Counted from the first letter of the stretch, positions 1 through 14,384 are shown. The stretch is 64,000 nucleotides of DNA from Gymnogyps californianus (GCF_018139145.2 NC_059477.1:17657522-17721521); one strand, 5' to 3'. Translations and numbers: made by a program. The notes: generated from the sequence alone by a model not told the origin.

Positions 1-167
1 TGCATGAACATGTTCTTTATTGCCTACCTTTAATAGAGTTCTAGGGTCAGTAGATATTGTATTGCAAATTCAAGGTTTCGAGTGTTAAGTAGTTAGAGCA
101 ACAAGCAGTAACAGTGCAGACACGCAGTGGAGGACTCTTTGAGGAACCACAATCTTGTAGAGACGGT

Positions 168-229
168 CTTTTTTTTTTTTTCTTTTTCTTTTTTCCTTTC
201 TTTTTTTTTCTTTTTCTTTTTTCTCTTTG
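168..229. repeat. T-rich pyrimidine tract
   Basis: A run of about 60 pyrimidines, mostly T with single C interruptions. It is a degenerate simple repeat. Read on the minus strand it gives a meaningless lysine/glutamate-rich frame, which is not a gene. Confidence 0.9.
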
Positions 230-2900
230 ATCTTGTTGCTGAACATTAGTGGAACATGACTGTACTGTTGTGGAGCAATCAGCTGCCAGAGTGAAGTCAA
301 GTCTGAAGGGACATCTACCAATTAATTGAAAATAATGAGAAAAATCTTCTTGTTACACTAATCAAAGTGAACTTGTTACCAAGAAATTTGGAAGTCAACA
401 AATTTGTATGCCATGTATGGTCTAGCCCGACTCTTCTGGTATAAGCAAAATCAGAATCAGTGCATCCACTGGGGCTCACAGACTCTGAGGACCAAAGGAA
501 TCACCGAGCCTTATCTCCTGTACAATACCAGACAAAATAATCTCAAGCATTAATTCCTTCAGTAGAAGAAATTGCTTTCCCTAACATGCCAGTGCTTGCT
601 GTTAAGTCCAATAAATCTGCAATTGAACTAGAACACATTATTTAGAGACACATCCAAGTTCAATTTAAGGACTTCAGGATGTGATGAATTTACTTGTTAC
701 ACTGTTGAATTGTTTAAATAACCCTGTACCTTTGCAGTTAAGTACTGCATCTTACTGCCAGTTTGAATTTTCTAATTATGAGCCAGGAGATGCCTTTTCT
801 TCCCTACTATTAAAGAACTCCTATTATTAGATACATTATCCTTTTAAAATGGCAAGGAAGCTTGATTTAAAGTCCACCACTGTTTGTATTAACTGTGCAA
901 TTACAAACACAGATCGTGTAACATCTGAAAAGAGTATGTATTTTTTCTTTTAATAACATGGTTCGCATCAGTGGTCTCAGTGACTCGCCGATGAATCAGA
1001 ATGACAGCTTCGTCTCCACAATAGCAGACTGTTGGGTCCTGGTTTTTAAAGTCTGAACGACATACTCTTAACAGTAACAAATACTCTCTCAGCCAGAACC
1101 GAGTTCATAAAGCTCTCTTTCTTAGCATCAAGTTAGGAGCATGATACCAATACTTCTCAAGATTTTTCTGGACTTTCGCTGTCTTTTCCTCTTCTCCAGT
1201 TAATTTTCAGCTGGTGGGATCTAGCTTTTCTCAGTGAGCACTTGTGAAAGGACAGTCGTTTTCCAGGTCAAATCCCTTGCTTATGGTATACACTGCTTGT
1301 TTTGCTCTTCTGTAGAAGTTGGCCTCCGTTTCTAAAACTGTATGTTAAATACTGAAAGGCACCTATGCAGCAGCTCTATGTCCACTTCTTGATACCATCC
1401 AGGATATGCAGTTGACCTTTGTCACCCAAAGTTATTTCACTGATTGTTCATTTTTTCTTGCAAATGCATGAAGCTTAATAACAATGTTGGGATTGGGGTG
1501 GTGTAGTTTTAGTCTGATTTCCTTTATATGATGTGTGCTTATCGTTTCACCTAATTTTCTTGGTATTAGTTTCAAAGACTTTATTTATCTAAAGCATACC
1601 TTCAGTGAAGACACAGAAAACAGGGAATACAGAATCTTCTGCCTATTTCCTAACGAGCTTGTAAAGATACTGCATATATGATTTACCTGACAGATGTTTT
1701 CTTACAGTTTTACCTGAAGTTTTTGAACTAAGAATATCTGTAATCTAACCATGTAAATAATTTTGTTGAGTCTTTTTTGGTACACTAGTACTAGTACCTG
1801 ACAGGCATGCCCATTAGCCATTGTCTTTTTCCCACTTCATTGGGATTGTTTAGAGACAATATCATACAGTGTTATATTCAGACTGTTATCCTTGGGATGT
1901 CTTTAACTCCTTTGGAGCATGTCCCCAGCACCCACCTCCATCCATCCATCCACAAAGACTTCTTTCTGTAGTTTGTGGTAAGAGTGGAAGCACAGAGTAA
2001 GCATACTAATTTATTTGGATGACTAATTCTTTTCTGTTTTACTTACGGTAAAATGCTTACAGTTTAGTTGCACAAAACTGTCTTGACAAGATGTCGCTGT
2101 TAACAGGCTGGCTCTTAAACCTATGACTGTAATACATAATACTAATCTTTCTAATACCTTGCAAGCTGGTGTTCAGGATTTCTAACTCCAAAGAGTGTGC
2201 TGTCAGAATATGGCTTTTTTTTCCTGATACCAAACTTTCTCCCACAGAAGAGGGAGAGAAAAAGCTCTATGAATTCAAGTATTGATTGAAATTTATTTCT
2301 GCAATTTCTGTATCGCTTGCAAACTTGACCTTTATCTAAGCTCTTCTCACTTCTGTGTCAGGATGACCCCTGATCCATATGTGTACCTGTATTCAGGATT
2401 TTGAGAGTGCTGTCCGTGAATAAATCCAAAAATATGTTGCAATTTTGTATTTTAAGAACTGAAAATCAAAGCATGGTTGAATTAAAAAAGGAAGTTATTT
2501 TGTAGCAGTATGTAAAGTGGAAACACTCAAACTGAAACAGAAGTAGAGTTCTGCTGTTCTGCACATCATTGAATGTCTGGGAAGGTTGGTCACTCCTGAA
2601 TTGCCTGCTTTTTTTTTTCCTGTGGTGTAAGCCCTCCCTCTACTTCCCCCTACTGACGTTAAGTAGTTACCCCATGTTGGTTACTTTTTTTCCTGAAACA
2701 TCATCTTAGACTCTCGTAGTCTAAATTGAAATTTCATGTAGTTGCATGGTAGTATTTTCTACCCTTCTCTTATATTTTTCTTTTAGTGTCAGAGTTTATA
2801 ATTCATTTTTCTCTACAGTGAAGTAAAAATGTGGTGTGCTTTCCTGTGAGTTAAGTTCCTTTAGCTGCAGAATTAACTTAAGTTTAACATGTATAAAGGG
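230..2900. other. Unique AT-rich DNA, no gene seen
   Basis: No exon, RNA gene or transposon is recognisable. The only small structure is a short CCAT microsatellite of under four units at 1938-1952. Open frames are below 70 codons and lack any familiar motif. Confidence 0.6.
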
Positions 2901-2949
2901 TTTTTTTTTTTTAATAAATAACTGTTCAGGCCTTTTTTTTTTTTTTTTT
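2901..2949. repeat. Paired poly-T runs
   Basis: Two T homopolymers, 2901-2912 (12 T) and 2933-2949 (17 T), separated by 20 bases containing AATAAATAA. Simple low-complexity sequence. Confidence 0.9.
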
Positions 2950-3453
2950 GTTATGACAAACCTGATGTTGCTTATTCTGCTTTATGTTTCAGCTCAGAGT
3001 ATCTGAGTATTTTGAAACGTAGTTTTGGAAGTTGCTAGTAACTGCTGAACAAAAAGACTTCTTTTTTGGTAAATAAAACATTTATAGAATATGAGAAGTT
3101 GGAAGGAAAATATTTTCATTTAAGGTGGTGAGCTTGGATCGGTTCCTCTAAAATGACAACACATAGAAGTGTTTTTTCTCTTTTGTCATCCATCAGCCAC
3201 ATGTACATCTGAGGCTTCTGATCTTTGGCTTAAACTACTGTTAAGTTAGCATTATAAATGTGCCACCTACTGCAGCAAAAGGCCCATCAGCAAATATTTA
3301 TTAGTGTTATCTTCTTCCAGACACATTTGCGTAGTAATTTCTTGCTAGATTCCTGTGCTTCTGGTTGTCAAATCTACACTGCTTCTCGTAAGCCTCACCA
3401 TAGGGTAAGAAAATGGTAATAAAAACCAGAGAGGATGTAGAGCATGGAGGCTT
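2950..3453. other. Unique DNA, no gene seen
   Basis: Nothing recognisable. One chance-level splice-flanked open segment at 3321-3404 is discussed under findings. This stretch lies directly upstream of the AATAAA plus poly-A feature, so it would be the body of a retrocopy if there is one. Confidence 0.5.
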
Positions 3454-3491
3454 AATAAAATGCCTTTTTAAAAAAAAAAAAAAAAAAAAAA
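3454..3491 (+). repeat. AATAAA followed by 22-A run
   Basis: AATAAA at 3454-3459 is followed ten bases later by an uninterrupted run of 22 A's (3470-3491). It is the only A run of 15 or more in the window. This is how the 3' end of an inserted processed transcript looks, but a plain poly-A microsatellite downstream of a chance AATAAA looks the same. I could not match the flanking DNA to a known gene and saw no clear target-site duplication. Confidence 0.85.
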
Positions 3492-6400
3492 GAATTGATA
3501 TAATGAATTATAATGAAAATACCTGCCTGCCAATGAATGTCCAATAAGGGAATCTTACATACATAGGTACTGTATGTCTTGATTTCAAGATGAAAAAAAT
3601 CATGTAGTTGATCAATATAGCCTTGTAGCAAAAAGAAACTTTAAACAAGATTTTAGATTACGCTGTGGTTTTTTATTGTTTTAAAAACAAATCTTCAGCC
3701 TTGTCTTGGCATAGGACTAGTCATGATCATCTTTACAAATGAGAGGCGTTTTGCTCAGAGCTTGTTGTCTTTTATGTTATAGTAATTAACTGAATGATTA
3801 TTTGTATTGCAGGCATGTCTTAAGATCCACATTTTTATTATGCTAGACTTGTACAGAATTATGGGAAAGACTTATCCCCAAAATTTTAAAATCTGCTTTG
3901 AAACTGAATGCATGAAGACAGTAGAGCAGATTGGAAGAAGAGAATGATTTAGAAACAATCACTCTGCTAAAGTCAAATTATTTTCTTGATGTTTCTCAGG
4001 AAAGTGAATGTTTGTTTTGGCAACACTTCATTATATCATAGCAGAAAAAAGGCTAATGTATGAACAAGAACGAGCAGAACGGCTTCCTGAAGATTAATCT
4101 GTTTTGCTGCGTATTAAGTTTGTGTGTTCCTGTAGGACAGTCTTTGGCTTGGGCAGAGTTGCTTTTTTTCCTTTCAATGGGCTAAACACAATGTAGCTGA
4201 TATGTTAATGAGACAGCTATAAAGATTTGGTGGTTTTCCTTATACAAGTTGCTAGTTTCTTTCCATGCCTTGCAAGTAAAACTCAGCCATGAGGGCATTT
4301 GCTTTTGGAAAGGAAGAATGAATCAATGAACTGCCCTCAGAAAACGAGTACACAGTCTAACAGGCTATGAAGAATGAGATAGGAAGAGGTCAGAGACCTC
4401 CTAACTCCCTCTCTCAGGGTGTGATGCGTGTTGCACACGCCCAGGTTTTCAGCAACCCAGTTCCAGGTCCTCAGTGTTAAATGCAGAGTGTCCAAATTTT
4501 ATGCTTGCTGAATCTTAAACTTCTGTTATATTTCAGTAGAAATATAAATATGCAATTGCATAAATTTGGAGTTTTTTAACGCAGTTTTGTAAGCTGCTCA
4601 CCATAATCAGTGTCCTTGTACACTGCCTGTTCATTCTTTTCATCTGTCAAATGCTGTTAAACTATTTTTTGATCTGGAGATATTGGGATGGTGTTAAACA
4701 TTTGGTCCATGTCAAGGAAGTTGGAATGACTGCTGATAGGGCTACATGGTACATCTGGGATGGCACAGTAATTGGAAGAAGCTAGTAGCAGACTTTTTTT
4801 CTTCAAGTTTAGCACCTATTTCTCTGTGCTTAAGGGGGCAATTGAATTTCTTAGTCATAGGTATTTGTTGCATGAATTCTCTTTTCAGTTGTTTGATAAT
4901 TGAATGGCCAATTTCATATTGCTGGGTGAAGGAAGTTTAGCTTTGTTAAGGTGTTTTCTGATGTGTGCAACTGAACCATTTCCAAAACATTCATTTTTTA
5001 AAAATATATTTTCTTGGCTTTATGTGTGTCAAATTTGTGAGCAAAAGCTTGCACATTCATTTTTCAGTGCTATGTGAACAAAGACAAGACACGTTGAAAG
5101 GCTCAGTGAATTAATGGCTTTAAATGACTTGGACATCCTTAAATTAAAGGTTTTACAGAAATATACTGATTCTGATTTTTATTTTCCAGTTACAGAACTA
5201 GCTTTGTCTTAAGCCACTTCCTTGGAGAGCATAAGCTTTAGGGTTTTTTTGCATTCTCATGACTCACCTGGTTTTATGTTGAGTAGTCCTGCTTATGGAA
5301 AATATAAATGACTTCTTTTTCTTTGGCAGGTGACTGTCTTCTCAGTCTTCTACAGTTTTGTGAAACAGGCCAGGGTATATGTCTGGCTTCACTCCAGGTA
5401 GTGAGCACTTGGAGTGAGCTGGGGCAGTGCTTCAGGAAACATGCTGCTTGCAGGAACAGGGCTCACGTTTCCATTGGCTGGAAAAGTAGGAACATGAGTT
5501 GGAGTCATTAACATCGTTGTCTTTAGGGGTGCCTGTAGCTGATCTGCCTGCTTTCCCAGAATGGGACACTGAAGCCAGTAAATAAGGCAATAAAATATTT
5601 CACAGGTAATAAATCTCATACACCAAAAGAAAATAAGATCTAAGCAGTTCTAAGAACAACACAGTTCTTTCGAATGTTAGGAGATTGAAGTTGTATAGAA
5701 AGGGCATGGATAAAGAAAAACTGTGATTTTTATAGGAGGTGGTAAAGATTGTATCACAGGAAACTTCTGAAATGCTTTTAAACATTTCAATAATGAAAAA
5801 AACAGAAAAGGGAAGTAAGTCCTAAGCAATGTCTGAAAGTGAAAACACTTAAAGTACGTGAACGTAACTCAAAGAAATACCTGAGTGCAAGAACATATCC
5901 CAAGGAGATATTCGAAATAAGCAGAGTACGCTATTTACAGAAGTGAAAAATAAAAAAATCAAGTTCTGCATGCCGTTTTATGGGCATGTGGAACTGATTC
6001 AAGGCCTACTTCTTCATAACTGGGCTTTCAAGGATAAAGAAATGACCTAATCTATTATTAAAACCATTGTTCAAAGCATGATTTGAGTTTTCAGAATGAT
6101 TTGGTTATTAGTCTTTTGTCTTACGGATTAAATCAGCAATGTTTCAATTTATAATCTTTTATAGGGATATATATGCTTGTATGTAGTATATGCACATGTA
6201 GAATTAAAAAATAACTGAAAATAATTCCAGAGTACAAAACCGAGGTGGGCAGCGAAATGCTATACTAGTCATCTAAGCAGTGATAGATGATTTCAATGAA
6301 TTTCAATTAATTTAGAGTTGTGTGTATTCGTAGTGAGAGCATAAATTATTTGGTTCTCATTTCATTTTATTTCCTGTTATGCCTAAGCAGAGGAAATATG

Positions 6401-7066
6401 CTTGGAAATATGCAGAATTCAGGACTACAGAATCTAGCAAGAGTGGAAAAGACATGCTAGTTGAAGTCACTGAGAGATATGCAATACCTGGATGTCTTTC
6501 ATAAAATATTGTGGCATCTTAATTACAGCTGTTCAAAAATATGGCAAGCTTTTTGTAACATTAACATAAACTACAAAAAAATAAATCTTTCTGGAGGAAC
6601 ATCTGGAAGTGTTTTGAAAGTCAAAAGTTTGGGTCTTTGACTAACTCAAATAATGATGCTTTTCTAGGGTAACCTCAAAATAAGCAGGTTTTTTTCCCAA
6701 TTGTATGTTGTAACCATAAATAAAACTACAATTTTATTTGTCTGCCAACCAAGAAGAATTGTTTGCTAGTTACTTTTCAGTTGTTATTGAAGCTAAACAA
6801 GTGTGCATAAAATTATAATATGTTCTATTCATGATATTATACACTCCTTATCACTGTCATACCGAATACCCTTAGAATTTCTTTGAGACGTTTTGAGCAT
6901 TTTTTGTGTGCAGTTCTTCCTGTGTACAGGAGGAAACTGCAAGGAAGGTTTTATGAAGTAAATGCATAAAGGTATATGATATATTTTAGTGTGTGTGTGG
7001 TGGGGCTTTAGGTATAACAAATTTGAGTGTGTCTGTCTTGTGCTTGTGGCATTGCAGTTGAGTTGA
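3492..7066. other. Unique AT-rich DNA, no gene seen
   Basis: No recognised coding or repeat family. Short open frames near 5.3-5.6 kb lie on both strands over the same bases and carry no familiar domain. Small AT-rich patches such as 6160-6200 are simple alternating sequence. Confidence 0.6.
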
Positions 7067-7087
7067 TTTTTTTTTTTTTTTTTTTTT
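7067..7087. repeat. Poly-T run (21)
   Basis: Uninterrupted 21-T homopolymer. It is preceded by a short GT-rich patch near 6990. Confidence 0.95.
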
Positions 7088-10000
7088 AATTCTTTCAGCC
7101 TAGTAACCTTTATGGCCCCCGTCAACCATTGAAGTCACTTCCACTTTTGTTAGTTGAGAATGATGACTTGGCTATGGTTGTCAGCATCTTGGAAGAGGTT
7201 CAGACTCATATATGACATTAGGAAAACTCCTTCCAGATAGTATTCCTTGTGAACAAAGATGGCTTTAGCTGAGGGGGTGGATATTGCTGAGCATTTTCAT
7301 GGTGCCTTTATAGTCTGAAGAACTAAGATGGTCCTTAGTTGCATTTGTAAAGGCTGTGACTGCCTTCCTTGTTTAGTAGGTTAGATAAAGGCTTGTCTGC
7401 ATCTATTCAGGTGCGAGAGATTGCAGAGCTTCTGTCCTTATGTGAAATGACCTGTGTCTAGATGAGAACTCTGTTTTTTCCATGCTGCTACGTAAAACCT
7501 GTATCACTATCCACTGCTGTGAGTCAAACTTTCTGTCTAGTTTATTTGTTTTGAATAGGTATTTTAACATTCTGCATCGTTCACAAAAACAAACTGATTT
7601 TTTCTTTTGTCTTTTCCAAATGTAGCAGTTAAACACCACATTGCGGAAAATAGAAGCTAGGTAGGCTGATTTGCATCCATGGCAGGTGTTGCTGTCTATT
7701 CCTCAAATGCTTTTTCTGGTGTGTCATTAAGCTTAGCCCATCAATGGCTGTTTAAGGGTGCGCACGTGATTAGCATGCTGTGGTGGCATTGCTGGTACTT
7801 AGTCTGTTTATAGGGAGTACCGCCATTCTGAGTTTATTAAAGATGAGCTGCTCCTGTTTACATAGCTTGTTTGTATTTCAAACGTATACAACATTTTTTA
7901 TAGTTGCCTCCAGATATTCACTGTCCCTCAGTTATCTTCTCAACTTAGCAACTGATCAAAGGAGAATTACCACTTGCAAAATTAGATCTGTGGTAAAATG
8001 TTCCAACGTCGCTGCGATCAAGTTGCCACTTCATGAAACCCAAGCTGAATTGCTCCATGTTTATCATACTAAAGTACTGTGCACGGCTAAGCTTTTACAC
8101 AAGAACAAATGTTAGATTATGCTGACTGCCATCATTAATTAGTTTCTAAATTCTGTCGCTCTAAAGTGGAGTTGCAAATCCACGTGTCCCACATCTAGAA
8201 TTCTGCATTTCAGCCTCTGAGATTTGAGAGGTTTGTAAAATTGTCTCTTGCCAAGCTGCTTTCTACTGAGCACACCTCTGGGAAGGTTTCTGTGGCTCAC
8301 TTCTTTTATCCAGTAGGATTCTTGAAACAGTTTCTGCTCCAGAAATGTGTTCCTGATTTCCCCATTCAAGATGGTAGCGTACAAAGAATTGAGTTGAAGA
8401 GCTTGAAACTTCTGCTTTTAGCCAGATTGGACTGTCTTCAAACACGTGGAAAACATTAACCTGCCTTAATGTATGAATATTAAATTGCAGAAACCTGTAT
8501 AATGTGAAATTATACATTATGGTTGAATTACGTCCTGATTTTTGAGTCAATAGCTATATTCATTTGTGATGATAGACTACAGTAACTACTAATATGATAA
8601 TCTTATCAGATAAATGTGTTACCACAAGGCATGTTGGCTTACAATCTGTGTTTAAAACCCCTGTGTTTCTTGTGTAATGATACGAGCCTCTAGTCATCTG
8701 TTAACATGCAATGCACTTATTTGGTTTTTTTCTAAAAACTGTTCTTCAGGTTACTGTTGGGGTAAAAAAAGTATTCACTGAAAACCTTTTGAAGACTCAT
8801 ATCAGCAATATGGATATTAAAATTAGCAAGGCCAGGAAAACTCAAGGTAAACTTGTATGATAGTTCATCCTATGCATAATAGCTTCATGGTTAAACAAAG
8901 TGGCGTGCATTTGGGTTTCAGCAAGGCCTTAATCTGGCAAGGCATTGAGTTTGCAATCCAACAGAGCACTTGAGAGCTTAATTTTAAGTGTTTAAGTAAC
9001 TGTTTTGAAGATTTGTGATTAAGCATGGGTTTCTCTTCAGTGACTTGAAGGTAGTAAAACCAGTGCAATGTGGTGTACTCTGGAGCTTCACCACTGGTAC
9101 CAGGTGCCGCTGGGGTTGAACATCAGAGCAAGGTCAAACACTGAAGCAAGTTCTATGAGCGAAGTGCGATGCTCCAGCTTTTATTGGCAAATCCTCAGTA
9201 AGATATGGAAAACTTGGTGTGTTCAATGTGTCATGCTTGGAGACCGCTTGGAATTGGTGTAACTTTCTTCAGCTTGTAGCACCCACATCAGTCAGCTAAT
9301 TCTCTTGATTTGTGAGCATTTTTATGTGTTTGTTGCTTTGATAGACTACTTACGTGTTTTTAAGTAAGGCTCTGACATGCAGTTTTATTGAAACGTGCTG
9401 CCATCAATAACTATGTGAAGAGGTATTGATATGATTAAGCTCTACGCAGTTGATGGAGAATGACTTAATGCGTTTCTAGATTCTATTTTCATTTACCAAA
9501 GTTGCTTAAATAAATAAAGGCTAAAGTAGTAGATTGAATTTCTACAATAGTGTAGAAGATTTTGGATTTTTAATACTTAATAAACCTTGACTTGTATTAG
9601 TGTGTCTAAATGTATTGGCAGTACTACTCAAATTCAGGCGATATTTTCTCTCTTTAGTTACACACAAGTTTTGAAATTAACTAATTGGTTTATAAACCTA
9701 AAGGTTTATTTATCCTAGCTGTATCCAATCTTATTGCATTGAATAATTTCAACAGAAAGAACGGAACTTCAGTGCTGAAGTTTGCATTATATGTTGAGAT
9801 AACAAGTGTTATGTCTGCTCTGAATTGATGTGAACAAAGTACGTAGCATTGCTGCATTCTTCTTTTGTCATTGCACCTACGCAAAGATACACCAAAATCT
9901 ACATACCATGTGAGAAATTGTATTTGCACACTTTCTAGAATATTTCCTAATCATCCTCTTTTCTCAATAAATAGCATTTATGTTTATTAAAAGTATACAT

Positions 10001-13000
10001 TTCTTAAAGTAGTAGCTTTTTTCCCCTTCCTTTGAACCCAGAACATTCGTAAGGCTTTGAATCCTTACAATACTAGGTGCACGTTTTTGGGGGGGAATTG
10101 CATTTAGTTGATGAACATTTGCAGGCTTTATGATTATGGTACTGAAATTTAACCATTACTTCTATAAGATTTATGTAGTCAGTTAATATGTAGCTGATTA
10201 GAACTACATAGCATTTAGAAAGTTTCTTTGCTCTTATTCCTAAAAAAATCTACAACACATTAATCCGGATTAACCAAAGGGGAGCTAAAAGGTTCTGTAT
10301 AGTACTAATCTACTTAATTATCATCTGTGTTTGAGTCACAAATATTAATAGGCTATTTCCATTCATTTACCGTATTTATAACTCTAAGACTCTGAGAGTT
10401 TCAGAAATCATAGGTTTGTCATTTTTCCCAGCCAGCATGTGTAATAGATGCACATCTCTCTTAATCAGAACAAATAGCTGAATTACTTCCATAATTATTT
10501 ACAAAATAAATTTTGAAAACATAATCTTTTTGTACTATTTCAGTGGTGTCCAAATGTGTTTTGGGGGATTGTTCCCCTTGCAGTTGTTGCTGTTGAAAAT
10601 CAGTTTCTTCCTGGATAAAACATGAATGTTCCTTTTATCACATTATATACATTCCTATATAAATAAAATGTGAATTTATTAATCTGCATTATGCTATATT
10701 TTCATTTGAATTTCCAAAGATTATTAGTATACTTTGTGTAGCACATTTTCTGAATTCTTTTACAAGCACTTAAGTAAACAAGATTAAGTTAAGCGGGCAC
10801 TCCATTATTACAGGTTATGTGCTATTGAAAGGATGGAAGGAATCCTCAAAGTAAAGAAAACAACTTTGAGTTAAATAATGCAAAGTTTGTACATCTGACT
10901 TAAATTTTCCTCGCTTTTTTCCCCAAATTCTTACTTTTGATATCTTATGTTCATGGCAGTAACTTCAGTATCCTGGTAAAAATATTGTGTGTCCTTTTTG
11001 CATTTTGGCGGTCAGGGTTGTGTTGTGGTAGGCTCCCCAGTGACAGAGGGCACAAGACAGTACTGATCTCCTGATTTACAGGGTACTTTAAAACCAGGCT
11101 CAGGAAGTGTGGGATCACAGAGGGAAGGAACATGGTTATAGGCCAAAATAAAAAATACCTGATGTTTATATAGCCCAGATAAGTAGCGCTGTTGCTTTTT
11201 CACAAACTCTACAGTATAAATAGCTTAAATATTAATCCCCTTACAAACCATCTACCTAGCTACTAGGAGGTGACAGTTTCTTTAAAATAATCCATTGAAA
11301 AGTTTATGGTGGCAAACAGGGTGACCATTAGACAGAAATCTCCAGTGTCAGGGGTGGCATAAGGAGTGATCTGTTTGTGAGAAATGAATGAGTTGATGCT
11401 CACATTATCAATGGAAGGACTGGCAAGGAGGGTAGAGAGACTGCTTTGCAAAGGGCCTTAAAAGTTACTGTTCAACATCTATACATAAGCTATGCTGGTG
11501 CTCATCATTGTCTGAGGAGAGCTCTCCCACCACTAGCTCATGCATGCAAGTTTTGGTGGTGTCTGGAGTCCAGCCTCTCCTTCAGGCTGTGCAGTAGGTT
11601 TGTTCAGGAGAGGGCATCGTTGGCTGCATTTCAAGAGAGTCCAATTTCTGCACTTGTGTTTAATGAATTAACATCAAACCTAATGTAGACTTTCATTCTG
11701 GCTTATAATGGTGGTCGTAACTATAATATCCAGATGGCGTCTTCCATTATTTGAGCATTATTTTCCCATTCTCTCCAGCAAGCCGTGCATTACCCAGGCT
11801 TGATTGGGATGTTGTGTATCCTGAGCAAGGCCTTACAGCAGTGCAGTCCCACCAGATGCAAGAAATGGTGCTATAGTCAAAACCAGAACACTGACACCTT
11901 ACAAAGCAAACCATAAGTTAAATTGCAACCAGGGTAAATATTTGAATAAAAAGGAACAGTGTGGAGAAGAATGTGCTGTAGAGACTTATTAGCCATATCT
12001 GAAAAGAGCCTAGAAGGACAATCCTATTGATTTTATTCTTATCTTGATGACCTTGTAGTTTGAGTTAATGGTTTCTAAACTCGACTGAAGAGTTTGTAGG
12101 ACAGTCCTGTTTGTCTCCAGTCAAGGAGAAAGGAAAGCAATGTAAAGCTGAAAAACAGACTCTTTAAGATTTTGTTCGTTCTCTAAATCTTTAATATGTA
12201 TTTAAATTTGCATGGATGTAGAATCAATGAAAACTTTGTATTCATATAATCTAGACAAGACTGAAATATAGTTCATCTGTGTGAAATTACATATTTCTCT
12301 TAATGATCTGGAAGTCATCTGGAACTACAATAGGCGTACTTACTCTTACCTAATAGAAATTCTTGATGAAGCTGCATTTTTGAGGAGGAGGGGGGGAAAA
12401 AAAAGGAGTGGGATCTTATTGATCTAAGCCAGGCTGTTTCTCACTGTGGCATTCATGGTGTGACTTCTAAGGCAGAATACGTTTGTGTGTATCTGTGGAT
12501 ACATTTATCTAGCGAGGAAGCAGTTCTACTTTTGGGAAAGAAGGGCTGTAGAATCATCTGAGGGAATGATCTTTTGTGACAGGTTTTTAAATTATCACAG
12601 CTTCTGTAAATCCAGACATAAAAGCGTGTATGCAGCATTTCATGTAGCTAATATTAAGATACATCCGAATTTTCAGTTCCCACATGGCATAGGGAACTTC
12701 ACCTTCATACATAATGTTGTTGTTAAAACTTGGATGCTGGGCGTTTTATAGATGAAGAGGTTGTTGCTCTCTCGTAAATGTTAACTATCAGAGCAGTCTG
12801 CATAAGATCAAGAGGCACCAAGGGATAATGTAATTGCAGTTTTCCAAACAACTGTATCTGTTTCAGAATGAAGATTCACGATAAGAAAAAATAAGACAAA
12901 ATAGATCTCATAGTTTCAGCATAATTAAGATTTTTGCCAGTGGCTATTATGGGAAAACTTTCTTAAATATTTTACCCTTATCCCTTTGAAAGATTTGATG

Positions 13001-14384
13001 TTAGATGAGCAGGAGTTTAATTCAGCAGCTACTTTATTAAGCAAAAGCAGCTCTGATTCCCAAACTTGTAGCCAACACTAAGGACCAGAGCTGTAATTAC
13101 CATATTTAATTACCTTTTTTTTTTTTTGCTTTCCTGATGGAAAGCTCCTCAAGTCAATTGAGATGAGGGGAAATTACGTTAAAGCACAAAGTGTTTTGTT
13201 CTTACTAAAAAGTTGAGGAAAAAACCAGAAACTACATAATAATATATAATTCTATAAAAAATTAAAATTAGGTTTGAGCATTGTGCTTTATTTGTTATGG
13301 ATTTAAATTATGTAAATGTGTCTGCTCTTGGGAACTTACACATTAGTATCCTCTTCAGCAAGGTGGTTAAGCACACTTAAGCATGTCCTCTGTTTTGTAC
13401 AGGCAAAGAATAAAAGTTAAAAAAAAAACAAACCAGCAAACTTATAGAAGGTATAAAGGGGGAAAAAAGCTTGTATTTTTACAATTATTTTTATTTTAGT
13501 TCAAGTGAGCTTAGTAACAGTAGGTAGAGGCTTCTATATAAAAATTCCATCTATTATGAGCAGTAGTGAAGCTCCATTTTAACAATGTTGACAAGTAAAC
13601 ACTTGACCTCTTACATGTTATTGTAGTAGAGATGTTTGAAAGACAGTCTTAGCAACCTTTGCTTGGTTCATTTCTTGAAGATATCTGAGCAGCAGGCTAT
13701 GTCTAGATTTTAAGGTAGATTCTTGTATTAATGGGCTAGTCTCTCATTTCCAGAACTAGTACCATTTAGCACAACTTATTTTTATGCTTTTTTTCATTTA
13801 AGTGCTAGTGCTAGCTCTCATCTGCATAGAAAAGAGTTAAAACCAGTTGTAGAGGTCTTGGAGAATCAGCTGCCATTTTATTATGGTCTGTCTTGTTATG
13901 ATGTTGCTTTATCTTAACATGTAACAGAGGAAATGATTTAAGTAAAAACAGTAACTAATACTGCAATAATGAAGTTCACATGAGTAAGGTAGGGAAGAGG
14001 AAAGAACTTGTGGCAGAGTAATGTATAATACTGAAAATTGATAGTAGCTTTATTCTGGCGAATTAAGTTTTTTCTGGATGGACAACACAAAAATGGGAGA
14101 TACAAGATGAGTAAAGAATTTGGGATTTGACCTTTCTGTTTGTAAAACTAATGAATACATTTCATAATAAGACACTACTCTTATGCGAAATGGTAATTAG
14201 CCCATTTCCAGGTCAGTATTGACTGGCTATTCTTACCTGCTACAAAAAATGCCTTCTCTGAGGAAGAGGAGCACAGAGCATGCAATGTTAGGTGCTAGCG
14301 CAGCTAGTTATAATCCACAAGCACTTTCTTGTCAATATTATAATAAGAGAGAAAATAAAACCTGACAAACTGTAGTGGGTTTTT
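7088..14384. other. Unique AT-rich DNA, no gene seen
   Basis: No transposon or gene recognised. The longest frame, 111 codons on the plus strand at 7780-8115, is hydrophobic then serine/leucine-rich with no motif, and it sits in AT-rich DNA where such a frame is expected by chance. A 97-base splice-flanked open segment at 8750-8846 is discussed under findings. Short homopolymers include 13 T at 13115-13127. Confidence 0.55.
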
